Shown: in pieces, positions 36,447 through 45,355 of the stretch
How positions within the stretch are numbered: the stretch's first letter is position 1
Layout of the letters: each line of letters begins with the position of its first letter
Source: Pseudoxanthomonas sp. z9
GTDB taxonomy: Bacteria > Pseudomonadota > Gammaproteobacteria > Xanthomonadales > Xanthomonadaceae
DNA: 64,000 nt
Assembly (NCBI RefSeq): GCF_006542425.1
Contig: NZ_VFID01000004.1
Location: forward strand, 434,001-498,000
Direction: 5' to 3'
Translations under genes and position numbers: made by a program
The notes under the pieces: model-generated
What the model was told of the DNA's origin: nothing
Seen by the model: the letters and a program-made list of their open reading frames with translations, nothing else
Database searches by the model: none

Positions 36447-36591
36447 TCGGCTCCTGCCGATCACAGGCGTCCTGCCTGCTCCTGTTTCCGTGCGTCCTGC
36501 ACGCCAATACGAAATGGGTACATCCCTGTCGGCGTCCATGCCTGTCCCCTGGCATCCTGCCCCGTCAGCCGGGTCGATCTGCATCCTGCAG
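36447..36591. repeat. Cluster of mini-hairpins with TCC-type loops
   Basis: Six short palindromes in 145 bases, each centred on TCCT or TCC: TCGGC-TCCT-GCCGA (36447), CAGGC-GTCCT-GCCTG (36464), CGTGC-GTCCT-GCACG (36489), GGC-GTCCAT-GCC (36531), GGCA-TCC-TGCC (36551) and CTGCA-TCC-TGCAG (36579). The phrase tacatccctgtcggc occurs twice, near 36437 and 36519. The stems differ in sequence while the loops are conserved. Lies between the comEA-like and HutD genes. Confidence 0.75.
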
Positions 36592-36621
36592 AAACCACGG
36601 CATGGGTTTTTCGTGCTTCCG

Positions 36622-36954
36622 TCAGCGCCGGGTGACCGGTGCCGGGCGGGCAGCCGTCGCCGGCTTGTTCGCCGGCTCGGCGGAGGAACGCAATTCGATC
36701 CGCTCGCGATTCCGTTCCACCGTCTTCAAACCGATGCCCTTGACCATCGCAAGCTCCTCGGGACTCTTGAACGGGCCGTTGGTCTTGCGGTACTCGATGA
36801 TGGCTTCCGCCTTCGCCTGGCCGATCCCGATCAGGACCGTCTGCAGCGTGGCCGCATCCGCGGTGTTGATGTTCACCTTGTCGGCGGCGTGGGCGCTCAG
36901 GGCCAGGACCAGCGACAGGGCAACCGACTTCAACACGGTGCTCAGCGATTTCAT
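36622..36954 (-). CDS. ComEA-like helix-hairpin-helix protein
   Basis: 110 residues with a signal peptide (MKSLSTVLKSVALSLVLALSAHA) and one helix-hairpin-helix DNA-binding domain (VNINTADAATLQTVLIGIGQAKAEAI, VKGIGLKTVERNRERI). It resembles ComEA, the periplasmic DNA receptor for natural transformation. The tail (ANKPATAARPAPVTRR) is basic and Pro-rich. The start at 36954 has AGGAG. Alone, it does not prove competence. Confidence 0.87.
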   Translation of the reverse strand: MKSLSTVLKSVALSLVLALSAHAADKVNINTADAATLQTVLIGIGQAKAEAIIEYRKTNGPFKSPEELAMVKGIGLKTVERNRERIELRSSAEPANKPATAARPAPVTRR

Positions 36955-37129
36955 GGGCAACTCTCCTTGTGGCAAATGGGTGATTCCTTTCGTACAGAGG
37001 TTTTGTCCCCTGTGGCTCCTGCCGGCATCGAATCGCTTCGTTGGCCGGCGGAAACAGTCTCATCCGCCACTGCTGCAAAACATATCGCCCGCCACCGTCA
37101 AAAGCTGCCGGGAAACCCCGCAGCGTCAT

Positions 37130-37166
37130 GTAGGAAAATTCCTACCCCCATGGGGAGGCGTAGAAT
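37130..37166. promoter_or_regulatory. GTAGGAA-AA-TTCCTAC palindrome and -10 element
   Basis: A near-perfect 16-base palindrome (37130-37145) lies about where a -35 element would be; TAGAAT at 37161-37166 is a candidate -10. It precedes the M20 peptidase gene. A transcription factor operator is likely, but I do not know which. Confidence 0.5.
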
Positions 37167-37199
37167 GGGCGTTCTGATTCCGTACCGATTGGAGACACC

Positions 37200-38690
37200 A
37201 TGGATACCGCCAAAGTCGACCGCTACGTCGCCGAGAAATGGGACGACGACATCGTTCCGCAGCTGGTCGAATACATCCGCATCCCGAACAAGTCGCCGAT
37301 GTTCGACAAGGACTGGGTGGCCAACGGATACATGGATGCGGCGGTGCGCCTGATGGAAGACTGGGCGCGTGCCCAGGCCATTCCCGGGATGCAGGTGGAA
37401 GTGGTCCGGCTGGAAGGCCGTACCCCACTGATTTTCATCGAGATTCCCGCCAGCGGCCCGGAAACCGGCGCCGATACCGTACTGCTGTACGGACACCTGG
37501 ACAAGCAGCCGGAAATGACCGGCTGGGATGCCGACCTGGGTCCGTGGACACCGGTGCTCAAGGGGGATCGCCTGTACGGCCGCGGCGGCGCCGACGACGG
37601 CTACGCCATCTTCGGTTCGCTGGCGGCCCTCCAGGCCCTGCAGGCCCAGGGCGTGCCGCATGCGCGCTGCGTGGTGCTGATCGAAGCCTGCGAGGAATCC
37701 GGCAGCTACGACCTGCCGGCCTACGTCGATCACCTGGCCGATCGCATCGGCAAGCCATCGCTGGTGGTGTGCCTGGATTCGGGTTGTGGCAACTACGAGC
37801 AGTTGTGGTGCACGACCTCGCTGCGCGGCCTGGCCGGCGGCAACTTCACGGTCAAGGTGCTGGAGGAAGGCGTGCATTCCGGCGACGCCTCCGGCGTGGT
37901 GCCGTCCAGCTTCCGCCTGCTGCGCCAGTTGCTGTCGCGGCTGGAGGACGAGAACACCGGACGGATCCTGCCGGAGGGCCTGCAGGTCGAGATTCCCGGC
38001 GACCGCCTGGCCCAGGCGAAGGAAGCCGCGCGGGTACTGGACACGGCGGTGTTCGACAAATTCCCGTTCCTGCCCGGGATGACCCCGATGGCGGAGGACC
38101 TGACCGAACTGGTGCTCAACCGCACCTGGCGCCCGGCGCTGTCGGTGACCGGCGTGGACGGCATGCCGCCGCTGTCGTCGGCCGGCAACGTGCTGCGTCC
38201 GCACACCTCGGTCAAGCTGTCGCTGCGCCTGCCCCCCACCCTGGACGGCAAGCGTGCCGGTGAACTGCTCAAGGAATTGCTGCTCAAGGATCCGCCCAAC
38301 GGCGCCCAGGTGAGCCTGGACCTGGAAAAGGCCAGCACCGGCTGGAATGCCCCGGCGATGTCGCCCTGGCTGGAGAAGGCGATCGACGCGTCCAGCCGCG
38401 AGTTCTTCGGCGCGCCGGCCATGTACATGGGCGAAGGCGGCACCATCCCGTTCATGGGCATGCTGGGCGAGAAATTCCCGGGTGCGCAGTTCATGATCAC
38501 CGGCGTGCTGGGCCCGCATTCCAACGCCCACGGCCCCAACGAGTTCCTGCACATCCCGATGGGCAAGAAGGTCACCGCCTGCGTGGCGCGGGTCATCGCC
38601 GAACACCACGCGGCCAGCGTGCGTGGTGAAACCACCGGCGTGGCGGCGGTCGCCGGCGGCGACCAGCACGGCGATCACGGCTGCTGCTGA
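37200..38690 (+). CDS. M20-family metallopeptidase / dipeptidase
   Basis: 496 residues. Di-zinc M20 peptidase: H99 and D101 (LLYGHLDKQPE), D132 or D133 (GRGGADDGYA) and the catalytic pair E165/E166 (EACEESGSYD) are visible. The dimerisation domain includes GVHSGDASGVVPSSFR. Similar proteins cleave dipeptides (carnosinase-like) or peptides. The C-terminus has a short tail GGDQHGDHGCC with His and Cys, not usual for the family. No signal peptide. A strong terminator follows. Confidence 0.88.
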   Translation: MDTAKVDRYVAEKWDDDIVPQLVEYIRIPNKSPMFDKDWVANGYMDAAVRLMEDWARAQAIPGMQVEVVRLEGRTPLIFIEIPASGPETGADTVLLYGHLDKQPEMTGWDADLGPWTPVLKGDRLYGRGGADDGYAIFGSLAALQALQAQGVPHARCVVLIEACEESGSYDLPAYVDHLADRIGKPSLVVCLDSGCGNYEQLWCTTSLRGLAGGNFTVKVLEEGVHSGDASGVVPSSFRLLRQLLSRLEDENTGRILPEGLQVEIPGDRLAQAKEAARVLDTAVFDKFPFLPGMTPMAEDLTELVLNRTWRPALSVTGVDGMPPLSSAGNVLRPHTSVKLSLRLPPTLDGKRAGELLKELLLKDPPNGAQVSLDLEKASTGWNAPAMSPWLEKAIDASSREFFGAPAMYMGEGGTIPFMGMLGEKFPGAQFMITGVLGPHSNAHGPNEFLHIPMGKKVTACVARVIAEHHAASVRGETTGVAAVAGGDQHGDHGCC

Positions 38691-38713
38691 CCGTCGGCCC
38701 ACGCGGGTACGGG

Positions 38714-38746
38714 AAAAGAGCCGGGTCATCCCGGCTCTTTTCGTTT
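38714..38746 (+). terminator. Rho-independent terminator after the M20 gene
   Basis: Perfect stem AAAAGAGCCGGG / CCCGGCTCTTTT with a TCAT loop, followed by CGTTTT. Confidence 0.9.
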
Positions 38747-38845
38747 TCGCCCGTATCGACCGCGGCCGGGCGGGACGGATGTGCGCCGGGCATGGCTTGG
38801 GTTACCCTGCGGACACCCCCCACTTTTTCCGACCGGAGTGTTCAG

Positions 38846-39115
38846 ATGGAACAGATCTTTGGTGGCGGCATCCTGTGGACCCTGCTCATCGGCTTCCTGG
38901 CCGGCCTGTTGGCCCGGGCCATCAAGCCCGGCGACGACAAGCTCAACCTCATCTGGACGATCGTGCTGGGCGTGGCCGGGGCACTGCTCGCCCGTTTCGT
39001 CGGCGGCGCACTGGGATGGTACGGACCGGAGGAACCGGCCGGTTTCATCGCCTCCGTGGTCGGTGCGATCATCCTGCTCTTCATCTACGGCCTGGCGAAG
39101 AAGAAGAGGGCCTGA
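38846..39115 (+). CDS. GlsB/YeaQ/YmgE-family small membrane protein
   Basis: 89 residues, almost all membrane helices: LWTLLIGFLAGLLARAI, IWTIVLGVAGALLARFVGG, FIASVVGAIILLFIYGLA. GlsB/YeaQ proteins (formerly transglycosylase-associated) are small stress-linked inner-membrane proteins of unknown function. GGAG precedes the ATG at 38846. Confidence 0.88.
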   Translation: MEQIFGGGILWTLLIGFLAGLLARAIKPGDDKLNLIWTIVLGVAGALLARFVGGALGWYGPEEPAGFIASVVGAIILLFIYGLAKKKRA

Positions 39116-39136
39116 GTCCCGCCGGACGACATTCCC

Positions 39137-39163
39137 AAGCCCCGCTCCGGCGGGGCTTCTTCT
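39137..39163 (+). terminator. Rho-independent terminator
   Basis: Stem AAGCCCCGC / GCGGGGCTT, loop TCCG, then TCTTCTT. It ends the GlsB-like gene. Confidence 0.75.
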
Positions 39164-39269
39164 TGGGAAATGGCGTGGAAACCGCCGGCTTCACAATTCT
39201 TCATTCGGGTTTCAGGCGCTTCATCCGCGGACACCGTGCAATCCGGCTCCCAACCCAAGGAGCCGCACC

Positions 39270-40409
39270 ATGTCACCGTCCCTGCCCCGCCTGATCCTGC
39301 TGTCCTGCCTGACCTTCGCCACGCCGGCGCCCATCTGGGCCGCTCCGGCCACTCCCACTTACCATGTCCCCGCGTCGGCAGGCGACGGCTGGGCGGTGGC
39401 CGACGCCGCCCGACAGGGCTGGAAGCCGGAGCGCTTCGCCGCGCTCGAAGCCGCCATCGCCCGCGGCGATTTTCCGGGCGTCACCAGCGTGCTCGTCGCG
39501 CAGGACGGGCACCTGCTCTATGAGCGCTACTTCAACGGCGGCGATCCCGACGTGCTCAACGACACCCGCTCGGCGACCAAGAGCGTGACCGCGTTGCTGG
39601 TCGGCGCGGCCATCGATCGCGGCCTGATTCCGGATGCGCGGGCGCGCGTGCATGACTACTTCCGCGACCAGGCGCCCTGGCAGCACGATGGCCCGCGCAA
39701 ACAGGCGATCACCGTGGAAGACCTGCTGACGATGAGTTCGGCCTGGGACTGCGACGACGAAAACCCGTTCTCCTCCGGCAACGAGGAACGCATGTACGTC
39801 AGCGAGAACTGGACCCGGTTCGCCCTGGACCTGCCGCTGCGCGGCTACGCGCCGTGGGTGAAACGGCCTGAGGACAGTCCGCACGGGCGCACGTTCTCCT
39901 ACTGCACCGCCGGCAGTTTCCTGCTCGGCGCGGTGGTGGAACGGGCCGCCGGAAAACCGCTGGCCGCCTTTGCCGCGGAAGCGCTCGAGCGTCCGCTCGG
40001 AATCCAGCAGGTGCAATGGAACCATTCCAGCGAGGGCGTGGGCATGGGTGGCGGCGGCACCCGCTACCGCAGCCGCGATCTGGCCAAGTTGGGCCAACTG
40101 GTGGCCGCCGGTGGCGTCTGGAACGGAAAACGGGTGATCTCCGCCGACTGGATCCGGCAGGCCCTGACCGTGCATGCGCAGGCCCGCGAGGACGCCGACT
40201 ACGGCTACCAGTTCTGGCGCTTCCGCTTCACCCGCGACGGACGGGAACAGCCGGCCTGGGCGATGTCGGGCAACGGCGGCAACTACGTGTTCATCGTTCC
40301 CGAGAAGAAACTGGTGGCGGTGATCACCCGCACCTCGTTCAACCAGCGCGACGTGCACCCGCAGTCGCAGCGGATGTTCGGCGACTACGTGCTTACGGCG
40401 ATGCCGTGA
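39270..40409 (+). CDS. Beta-lactamase-fold serine hydrolase, exported
   Basis: 379 residues with signal peptide (MSPSLPRLILLSCLTFATPAPIWA). Class C beta-lactamase/esterase fold: SxxK at S101-K104 (SATK). The YxN position reads YCT (FSYCTAGSF), a departure from the classic motif, and the third motif region is SGNGGNYV. It is more likely an esterase or peptidase than a beta-lactamase. AAGGAG precedes the ATG. It is convergent with and overlaps the CadC-like gene by 17 bases. Confidence 0.83.
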   Translation: MSPSLPRLILLSCLTFATPAPIWAAPATPTYHVPASAGDGWAVADAARQGWKPERFAALEAAIARGDFPGVTSVLVAQDGHLLYERYFNGGDPDVLNDTRSATKSVTALLVGAAIDRGLIPDARARVHDYFRDQAPWQHDGPRKQAITVEDLLTMSSAWDCDDENPFSSGNEERMYVSENWTRFALDLPLRGYAPWVKRPEDSPHGRTFSYCTAGSFLLGAVVERAAGKPLAAFAAEALERPLGIQQVQWNHSSEGVGMGGGGTRYRSRDLAKLGQLVAAGGVWNGKRVISADWIRQALTVHAQAREDADYGYQFWRFRFTRDGREQPAWAMSGNGGNYVFIVPEKKLVAVITRTSFNQRDVHPQSQRMFGDYVLTAMP

Positions 40410-42006
40410 GCCGGGCCAGCAACGCCGGCGGCACCTTGGCGCGTTCGGCGGCGTTGTGCCGGTGGATGGCATCGATGCCACGGGCGAAGGCGGGTTCGTC
40501 CGCCATCGGCTTGAACAGGGGCGATACCTGCAGGTAGTCGGCGTCGCTGTAACCCGCGTCTATCGCGCGTTGCAGCGCACGCAGCGCGGCGGCGCGGTCG
40601 CCACCGGCATCGCGCAGCAGCGCCACCTCCAGCCAGTCGGAGGGGTAGCCGGCGCCGGCGTCCAGTTCCGCGGCCAGGGTTTCCGCCCGCGCACGCGCCC
40701 AGGCGGCATCGGCATGTCCGGTATTGATGCGTGCCAGCGTCGTCGGCAGGCTGGACTGCGGCCGCAACGCCACTGCTTCCCGGTAGGCATGGGTGGCGGT
40801 GGCGCCATCGCCTTGCAGGCGCGCGAGTTCGGCGGCCAGCAGATGCAGGTCGGCGTGCGCGGTGCCCCGCTTCTGCGCCACATCCAATGCCGCCTGCGCC
40901 TCGCTCAGGCGGCCATGCCGGAACAGGTAGCGCGGCCAAGCCAGGTTGGAGAACACGTTGTCCGGATACAGCTCGAAGCTTTGCCGGTACCGCGTCTCGG
41001 CCGCCTGCGGATAGCCCAGCAGGTCCAGGTTGTTGGCGATCTGCAGTTGCAGGAAACGCACCCGTGCCGGATCCCCACGCAACGAGGTGTTGGCGATCAG
41101 CGCATCGGCCAGGCGTCCCTTGCGATCGTAAAGATACGCAGCCGAGGCGCGGCTGCCATCGGCGGCCGGATCCAGCGCGACAGCGCGCTCGTAACCGGCC
41201 AGCGCATCGTCGATGCGACCGCGGCAGTCATGCGAATAGCCGAGTGCGGCGTGCGCCGCCGCCCTGTCCGGGTGCGCACGGATGACCTGCTCGGCCAGCC
41301 GCTGCGCGCGCGCGGCCCATTCGGGCGGAAAATTGAACAGGCACACCCGCGCGCCGTAGCTCCGGCTGAGGCCGACCAGCGCGCGGGCATTGTCCGGCTG
41401 TTCCTTCAAGGCGCGCTCGTACAGTTCGATGGCGCGCTCGTTGTTGTCGCGCTGGCCGATGCCGGCGTAGTAGTCGGCGCGCTCGATCAAGCTGGCGGTA
41501 CCCGACGCGCCGGAGGGGACGGAGGACGCCGCCGCATTGGTTTTTTTCTTCTCCGCGTCACCGGACGTCCAGGCGATCGCCAGGCCCACGGCAACCGCCG
41601 TCACGATCACTACCGCCACCGCCGCCCGCGACCACCGCCGGGACGCGGCGAACGATGCCTTCGGGACAGGCTCGACGTCATCGTCCAGCGGCTGCGGCCG
41701 CGCGGACAGTTGATAACCCTGTCCGCGCACCGAGCGCAGGTAGCGCGGTTGTCGTCCATCGTCGCCCAGTGCCTGCCGCAGCAGCTTCACCCGCTGGGTC
41801 ACGGTTTCCTCGTTGACGACGGCCGGCGCCCAGACCCGCTCGATCAGCTCGTCGAAACCCACCACCCGATCGCCCTGCAACACCAGGTAGCGCAGCAACT
41901 GGAAGCTGAGGCCGGCGACATTGAGCGGTTCACCCGCGCGTTCGACGCGCTGGCGCTCAAGGTCGATCGCCAGATCCTCCAGGCGGAAGCGCGTGGCGTC
42001 GCCCAC
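40393..42006 (-). CDS. CadC-like membrane-bound regulator with TPR domain
   Basis: 537 residues from the GTG at 42006. N-terminal winged helix of the OmpR/CadC type (residues 1-102: LSFQLLRYLVLQGDRVVGFDEL, then VTQRVKLLRQALGDDGRQPRYLRSVRGQGYQL). One transmembrane helix follows (about 124-144). The periplasmic part is a run of TPR-like helical repeats. Such proteins sense signals outside and bind DNA inside. The start follows the manC stop by four bases, so the two are coupled. Confidence 0.83.
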   Translation of the reverse strand: MGDATRFRLEDLAIDLERQRVERAGEPLNVAGLSFQLLRYLVLQGDRVVGFDELIERVWAPAVVNEETVTQRVKLLRQALGDDGRQPRYLRSVRGQGYQLSARPQPLDDDVEPVPKASFAASRRWSRAAVAVVIVTAVAVGLAIAWTSGDAEKKKTNAAASSVPSGASGTASLIERADYYAGIGQRDNNERAIELYERALKEQPDNARALVGLSRSYGARVCLFNFPPEWAARAQRLAEQVIRAHPDRAAAHAALGYSHDCRGRIDDALAGYERAVALDPAADGSRASAAYLYDRKGRLADALIANTSLRGDPARVRFLQLQIANNLDLLGYPQAAETRYRQSFELYPDNVFSNLAWPRYLFRHGRLSEAQAALDVAQKRGTAHADLHLLAAELARLQGDGATATHAYREAVALRPQSSLPTTLARINTGHADAAWARARAETLAAELDAGAGYPSDWLEVALLRDAGGDRAAALRALQRAIDAGYSDADYLQVSPLFKPMADEPAFARGIDAIHRHNAAERAKVPPALLARLTASP

Positions 42007-42010
42007 GGGA

Positions 42011-43417
42011 TTACTCGCTGCGCCCGTAGATGTCCGAATAGCGGACGATGTCGTCCTCACCCAGGTAGTCGCCGGACTGTACTTCGATCAGTTCCAGCGG
42101 TTCCTTGCCTGGATTCTCCAGGCGGTGCTTGGCGCCGATCGGAATGTAGGTGGACTGGTTCTCGTACAACTCGAACACGTCATTGTCGCGCGTCACCCGC
42201 GCCACGCCCTTGACCACGATCCAGTGCTCGGCGCGATGCGCATGCGATTGCAGGGACAACTTGGCGCCAGGCTTGACCTTGATCCGCTTGACCTGGTGGC
42301 GCTGGCCCATGTCCACCGAATCGTAGCTGCCCCACGGGCGATGCACTTCACGATGCAGGACCGCCTGGCTGCGCTGGCTGTCCTTCAGTTGCGCGACCAC
42401 CTGCTTCACTTCCTGCACGCGGTCCTTGCGCGCGACCAGCACCGCGTCGTCGGTCTCCACCACCACGATGTCGTCCACACCCACCAGCGCGACCAGCCGC
42501 TGCGCGTAGGCGTAGCTGTTGCGGGTATCGACGGCGATGACGTCGCCGTGGTGCGCGTTGCCGGCGGCGTCGCGCTCGGCGACCTCCCACAGCGCGGACC
42601 AGCTGCCGACATCGTTCCAGCCGATGTCCACCGGCAGCACCATCGCATGCGCGGTCTTTTCCATGACCGCGTAGTCGATGGAGTCGGACGGGCTGGCGGC
42701 GAACGCGTCCTTGTCCAGGCGCACGAAATCGCCGTCCTGGCGGGCTTCGGCGAAGGCAGTACGCACCGTGGCGACGATGTCTGGGCGGAAGCGCTCCAGT
42801 TCCTCCAGGTAGCGGCTGGCGCGGAACAGGAACATGCCGCTGTTCCAGTAATAGCCACCGGCGTCCAGATACGACTGCGCGGTCGCGGCATCGGGTTTCT
42901 CGACGAAGCGCGACACCTTGCGCAGGCCTTCGCCGGCCTCGGCCTGGATGTAGCCGAAGCCGGTCTCGGGCGCGTCGGGCACGATGCCGAACGTCACCAG
43001 CGCGCCCGCCTCGGCGGCCGGCAACGCCGCCTGCACCGCGCGCCGGAAACCGTCGGCATCGCGGACCACGTGATCGGAAGGCAGCACCAGCAGTACCGGA
43101 TCGTCACCGCCAGTCATCGCCTGCAGGGCGGCCGCGGCGATCGCCGGCGCGGTATTTCGCCCCGCCGGCTCCAGCAGGATATGCGGCGCGGGCGCGCCAA
43201 TCTGGCGCAATTGTTCGGCCACCAGGAAGCGGTGTTCCTCGTTGGCCACGACGATCGGCCGTGCACCCGCCAGCGGCGCAATCCTCAGCCAGGTGTCCTG
43301 GACCATCGTCCGCTCGCTGGCCAACGGCAGGAACTGCTTGGGATAGGCCTCGCGCGACAGCGGCCACAGGCGCGTGCCGGAACCGCCGGACAGCAGGACG
43401 GGTTGGAGTGCGGCCAT
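42011..43417 (-). CDS. manC: Mannose-1-phosphate guanylyltransferase / mannose-6-phosphate isomerase
   Basis: 468 residues, bifunctional type II enzyme (ManC/AlgA/XanB). The N-terminal nucleotidyltransferase has [20 protein letters not shown]; the catalytic block [14 protein letters not shown] and the C-terminal cupin isomerase ([37 protein letters not shown]) are complete. It makes GDP-mannose for LPS or exopolysaccharide. Other GDP-sugar genes are not nearby. Divergent from amgK. Confidence 0.93.
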   Translation of the reverse strand: MAALQPVLLSGGSGTRLWPLSREAYPKQFLPLASERTMVQDTWLRIAPLAGARPIVVANEEHRFLVAEQLRQIGAPAPHILLEPAGRNTAPAIAAAALQAMTGGDDPVLLVLPSDHVVRDADGFRRAVQAALPAAEAGALVTFGIVPDAPETGFGYIQAEAGEGLRKVSRFVEKPDAATAQSYLDAGGYYWNSGMFLFRASRYLEELERFRPDIVATVRTAFAEARQDGDFVRLDKDAFAASPSDSIDYAVMEKTAHAMVLPVDIGWNDVGSWSALWEVAERDAAGNAHHGDVIAVDTRNSYAYAQRLVALVGVDDIVVVETDDAVLVARKDRVQEVKQVVAQLKDSQRSQAVLHREVHRPWGSYDSVDMGQRHQVKRIKVKPGAKLSLQSHAHRAEHWIVVKGVARVTRDNDVFELYENQSTYIPIGAKHRLENPGKEPLELIEVQSGDYLGEDDIVRYSDIYGRSE

Positions 43418-43486
43418 GGGTCTCTCGCACGAAATGAGGACGGCAGTTTACCCTTTAGTCCGCAACCACCCCTGTCTGGACACCGC

Positions 43487-44500
43487 ATGCCCCCCGAGAC
43501 GCACGACGACGCCCGTGCCACGCAACGCCTCGCCTGGACGAGGGCCGCCATGGACGCGCCCGGACTGGCGCTGGAACGGGCTTCGGTGGATGCCGGATTC
43601 CGCAGCTACTGGCGCACGCGGGGCGTGGAACCCAGTCGGATCGTGATGGATTCGCCGCCGGGACTGGAGGATGTCCGTCCCTGGCTGCGGATCCGCGATC
43701 TGCTGGAGGCCGGCGGCGTGCGGGTGCCGCGGGTACTCGCGCGCGATGTCGAGTCGGGGTTCCTGCTGCTGGAGGATCTGGGCGGGCCGACGCTGGTCAA
43801 GACCATCGACGCCGACAACGCCGACGAGTGGTTCGGCCTGGCCATCACCGAGCTGCTCAAGCTGCAGGCGATCACGCCGCCAGCCGATGCCGGCGAGTTC
43901 GGCGAGGCATTGCTGCAGCGGGACGCGGGCCTGTTCGAGGAATGGTTCCTCGGCCGCCACCTGGGCATCGTGCTCGACTGCGATGACAGCGAGCGGCTGC
44001 AACTGGCGCAGCGCCGCCTGATGGACAACGCGCTCGGCCAGCCCCGGGTGCTCACCCACCGCGACTTCATGCCGCGCAACCTGATGCCCACCCGGCCACT
44101 GCCGGCGGTGCTGGATTTCCAGGACTGCATCCGCGGGCCGGTGGCCTACGATCCGGTCAGCCTGTTCAAGGACGCCTTCCTCAGCTGGCCGCTGGAGCGC
44201 GTCGATGGCTGGCTGGCCCAGTACCACGCGCGTGCGCTGGAAGCGGGCATTCCGGTGCCGCGCGACTTCGCGGTGTTCCTGCGCGACGCCGACTGGATGG
44301 GCATCCAGCGACACCTGAAAATCCTCGGCATCTTCGCCCGCCTGCACTACCGCGACGGCAAGACCGGCTACCTGCACGACGCGCCGCGCTTCATCGCCTT
44401 CCTGGACGAGGTGCTGCCCCGCCATCCGCAACTGGCGGAACTGGGCGATCTGCTGGAACGGCGCATCAAGCCCGCGATGCGCGCCAGGGACGCGGCATGA
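43487..44500 (+). CDS. amgK: N-acetylmuramate/N-acetylglucosamine kinase AmgK
   Basis: 337 residues, aminoglycoside-phosphotransferase fold. HRD at 191-193 with N198 (THRDFMPRNLM) and D210 (AVLDFQDCIRG) are the catalytic residues. Coupled (4-base ATGA overlap) to MurU, the AmgK-MurU pair that phosphorylates and activates recycled MurNAc to UDP-MurNAc, bypassing MurA. This matters for fosfomycin tolerance. The pairing supports the name. Confidence 0.9.
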   Translation: MPPETHDDARATQRLAWTRAAMDAPGLALERASVDAGFRSYWRTRGVEPSRIVMDSPPGLEDVRPWLRIRDLLEAGGVRVPRVLARDVESGFLLLEDLGGPTLVKTIDADNADEWFGLAITELLKLQAITPPADAGEFGEALLQRDAGLFEEWFLGRHLGIVLDCDDSERLQLAQRRLMDNALGQPRVLTHRDFMPRNLMPTRPLPAVLDFQDCIRGPVAYDPVSLFKDAFLSWPLERVDGWLAQYHARALEAGIPVPRDFAVFLRDADWMGIQRHLKILGIFARLHYRDGKTGYLHDAPRFIAFLDEVLPRHPQLAELGDLLERRIKPAMRARDAA

Positions 44501-45189
44501 AGGCGCTCATCTTCGCCGCCGGGCTGGGCGAACGCATGCGTCCGCTGACCGATCACACGCCCAAGCCGCTGCTCGAAGCCGGCGGCAAGCCGCTGATCGT
44601 CTGGCACCTGGAAAAGCTCGCGGCGATGGGCATCCGCGACGTGGTGATCAACATCAGCTGGCTGGCGGAACAGTTCCCGCGGACGCTGGGCGATGGCGCG
44701 CACTGGGGACTGCGCCTGCACTGGTCGCACGAAGGGCCCACGCCGCTGGAAACCGGCGGCGGCATGCTGCACGCGCGGCCGCTGCTGGGCGAAGAGCCCT
44801 TCCTGCTGGTCAACGGCGACGTCTGGACCGACTACGACTTCACCCGCCTGCCGGCCGAACCGACCGGACTGGCCCACCTCGTCATGGTTGATCCGCCCGC
44901 GCACAAGACCCACGGCGACTTCGCGCTGGAGGACGACGGCACGATCCGCGACGATGGCGCACGGCGCCTCACCTACGCCGGCCTGGGTGTCTATCGCCCC
45001 GCCCTGCTCGACGGCTGGAACGCGATCGTTGGCGATCAGGTCGGCACGCCACCACGCTTCATGCTCGTGCACCTGTTGCGTGCGCACATGCCCGGAGGCG
45101 CCATCCACGGCGAGTACTGGGGCGGCGGCTGGACCGACGTCGGCACGCCGGAGCGGCTCGCGCAGCTGGATGCGGCCCTGCGCGGCTGA
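44497..45189 (+). CDS. murU: N-acetylmuramate-1-phosphate uridylyltransferase MurU
   Basis: 230 residues, nucleotidyltransferase fold: KALIFAAGLGERMRPLTDHT with the PKPLLEAGGKPLI signature, and FLLVNGDVWTDYDF for the metal site. It makes UDP-MurNAc from MurNAc-1-phosphate. It forms the second half of the cell-wall recycling pair and overlaps amgK. Confidence 0.9.
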   Translation: MKALIFAAGLGERMRPLTDHTPKPLLEAGGKPLIVWHLEKLAAMGIRDVVINISWLAEQFPRTLGDGAHWGLRLHWSHEGPTPLETGGGMLHARPLLGEEPFLLVNGDVWTDYDFTRLPAEPTGLAHLVMVDPPAHKTHGDFALEDDGTIRDDGARRLTYAGLGVYRPALLDGWNAIVGDQVGTPPRFMLVHLLRAHMPGGAIHGEYWGGGWTDVGTPERLAQLDAALRG

Positions 45190-45204
45190 ACCGGTATCGA
45201 AGGG

Positions 45205-45250
45205 TTGTCCACAATCGGTGTGGATGAAAAACCGGCAAAGATGTGGATAA
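45205..45250. other. Cluster of three DnaA boxes
   Basis: TGTGGATAA at 45242-45250 is a perfect DnaA box (TTATCCACA reversed). TTGTCCACA at 45205-45213 and TGTGGATGA at 45219-45227 each differ by one base. The three lie within 46 bases, between murU and hda. Confidence 0.75.
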
Positions 45251-45355
45251 GTGACGGACCGCCCCACGGGGCGGGCGTGTCAAGCCGGTTGGCTGTTTTT
45301 TCGCCAGCGGAGGAAACAGCGGCGCACCCTCGCGCCTGTCGCCACGCGCGATGAT

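Noticed and set aside
36447..36591. CRISPR array
   Set aside because: Units have no constant repeat or spacer length; only loops and two short phrases recur, and no cas gene is near.
39270..40409. Antibiotic-resistance beta-lactamase
   Set aside because: SxxK is present, but the YxN and KTG motifs are altered, which fits esterase-type relatives better.
45190..45355. Chromosomal replication origin
   Set aside because: Only three DnaA boxes, no AT-rich unwinding region, and dnaA, dnaN, gidA or rpmH are absent nearby.
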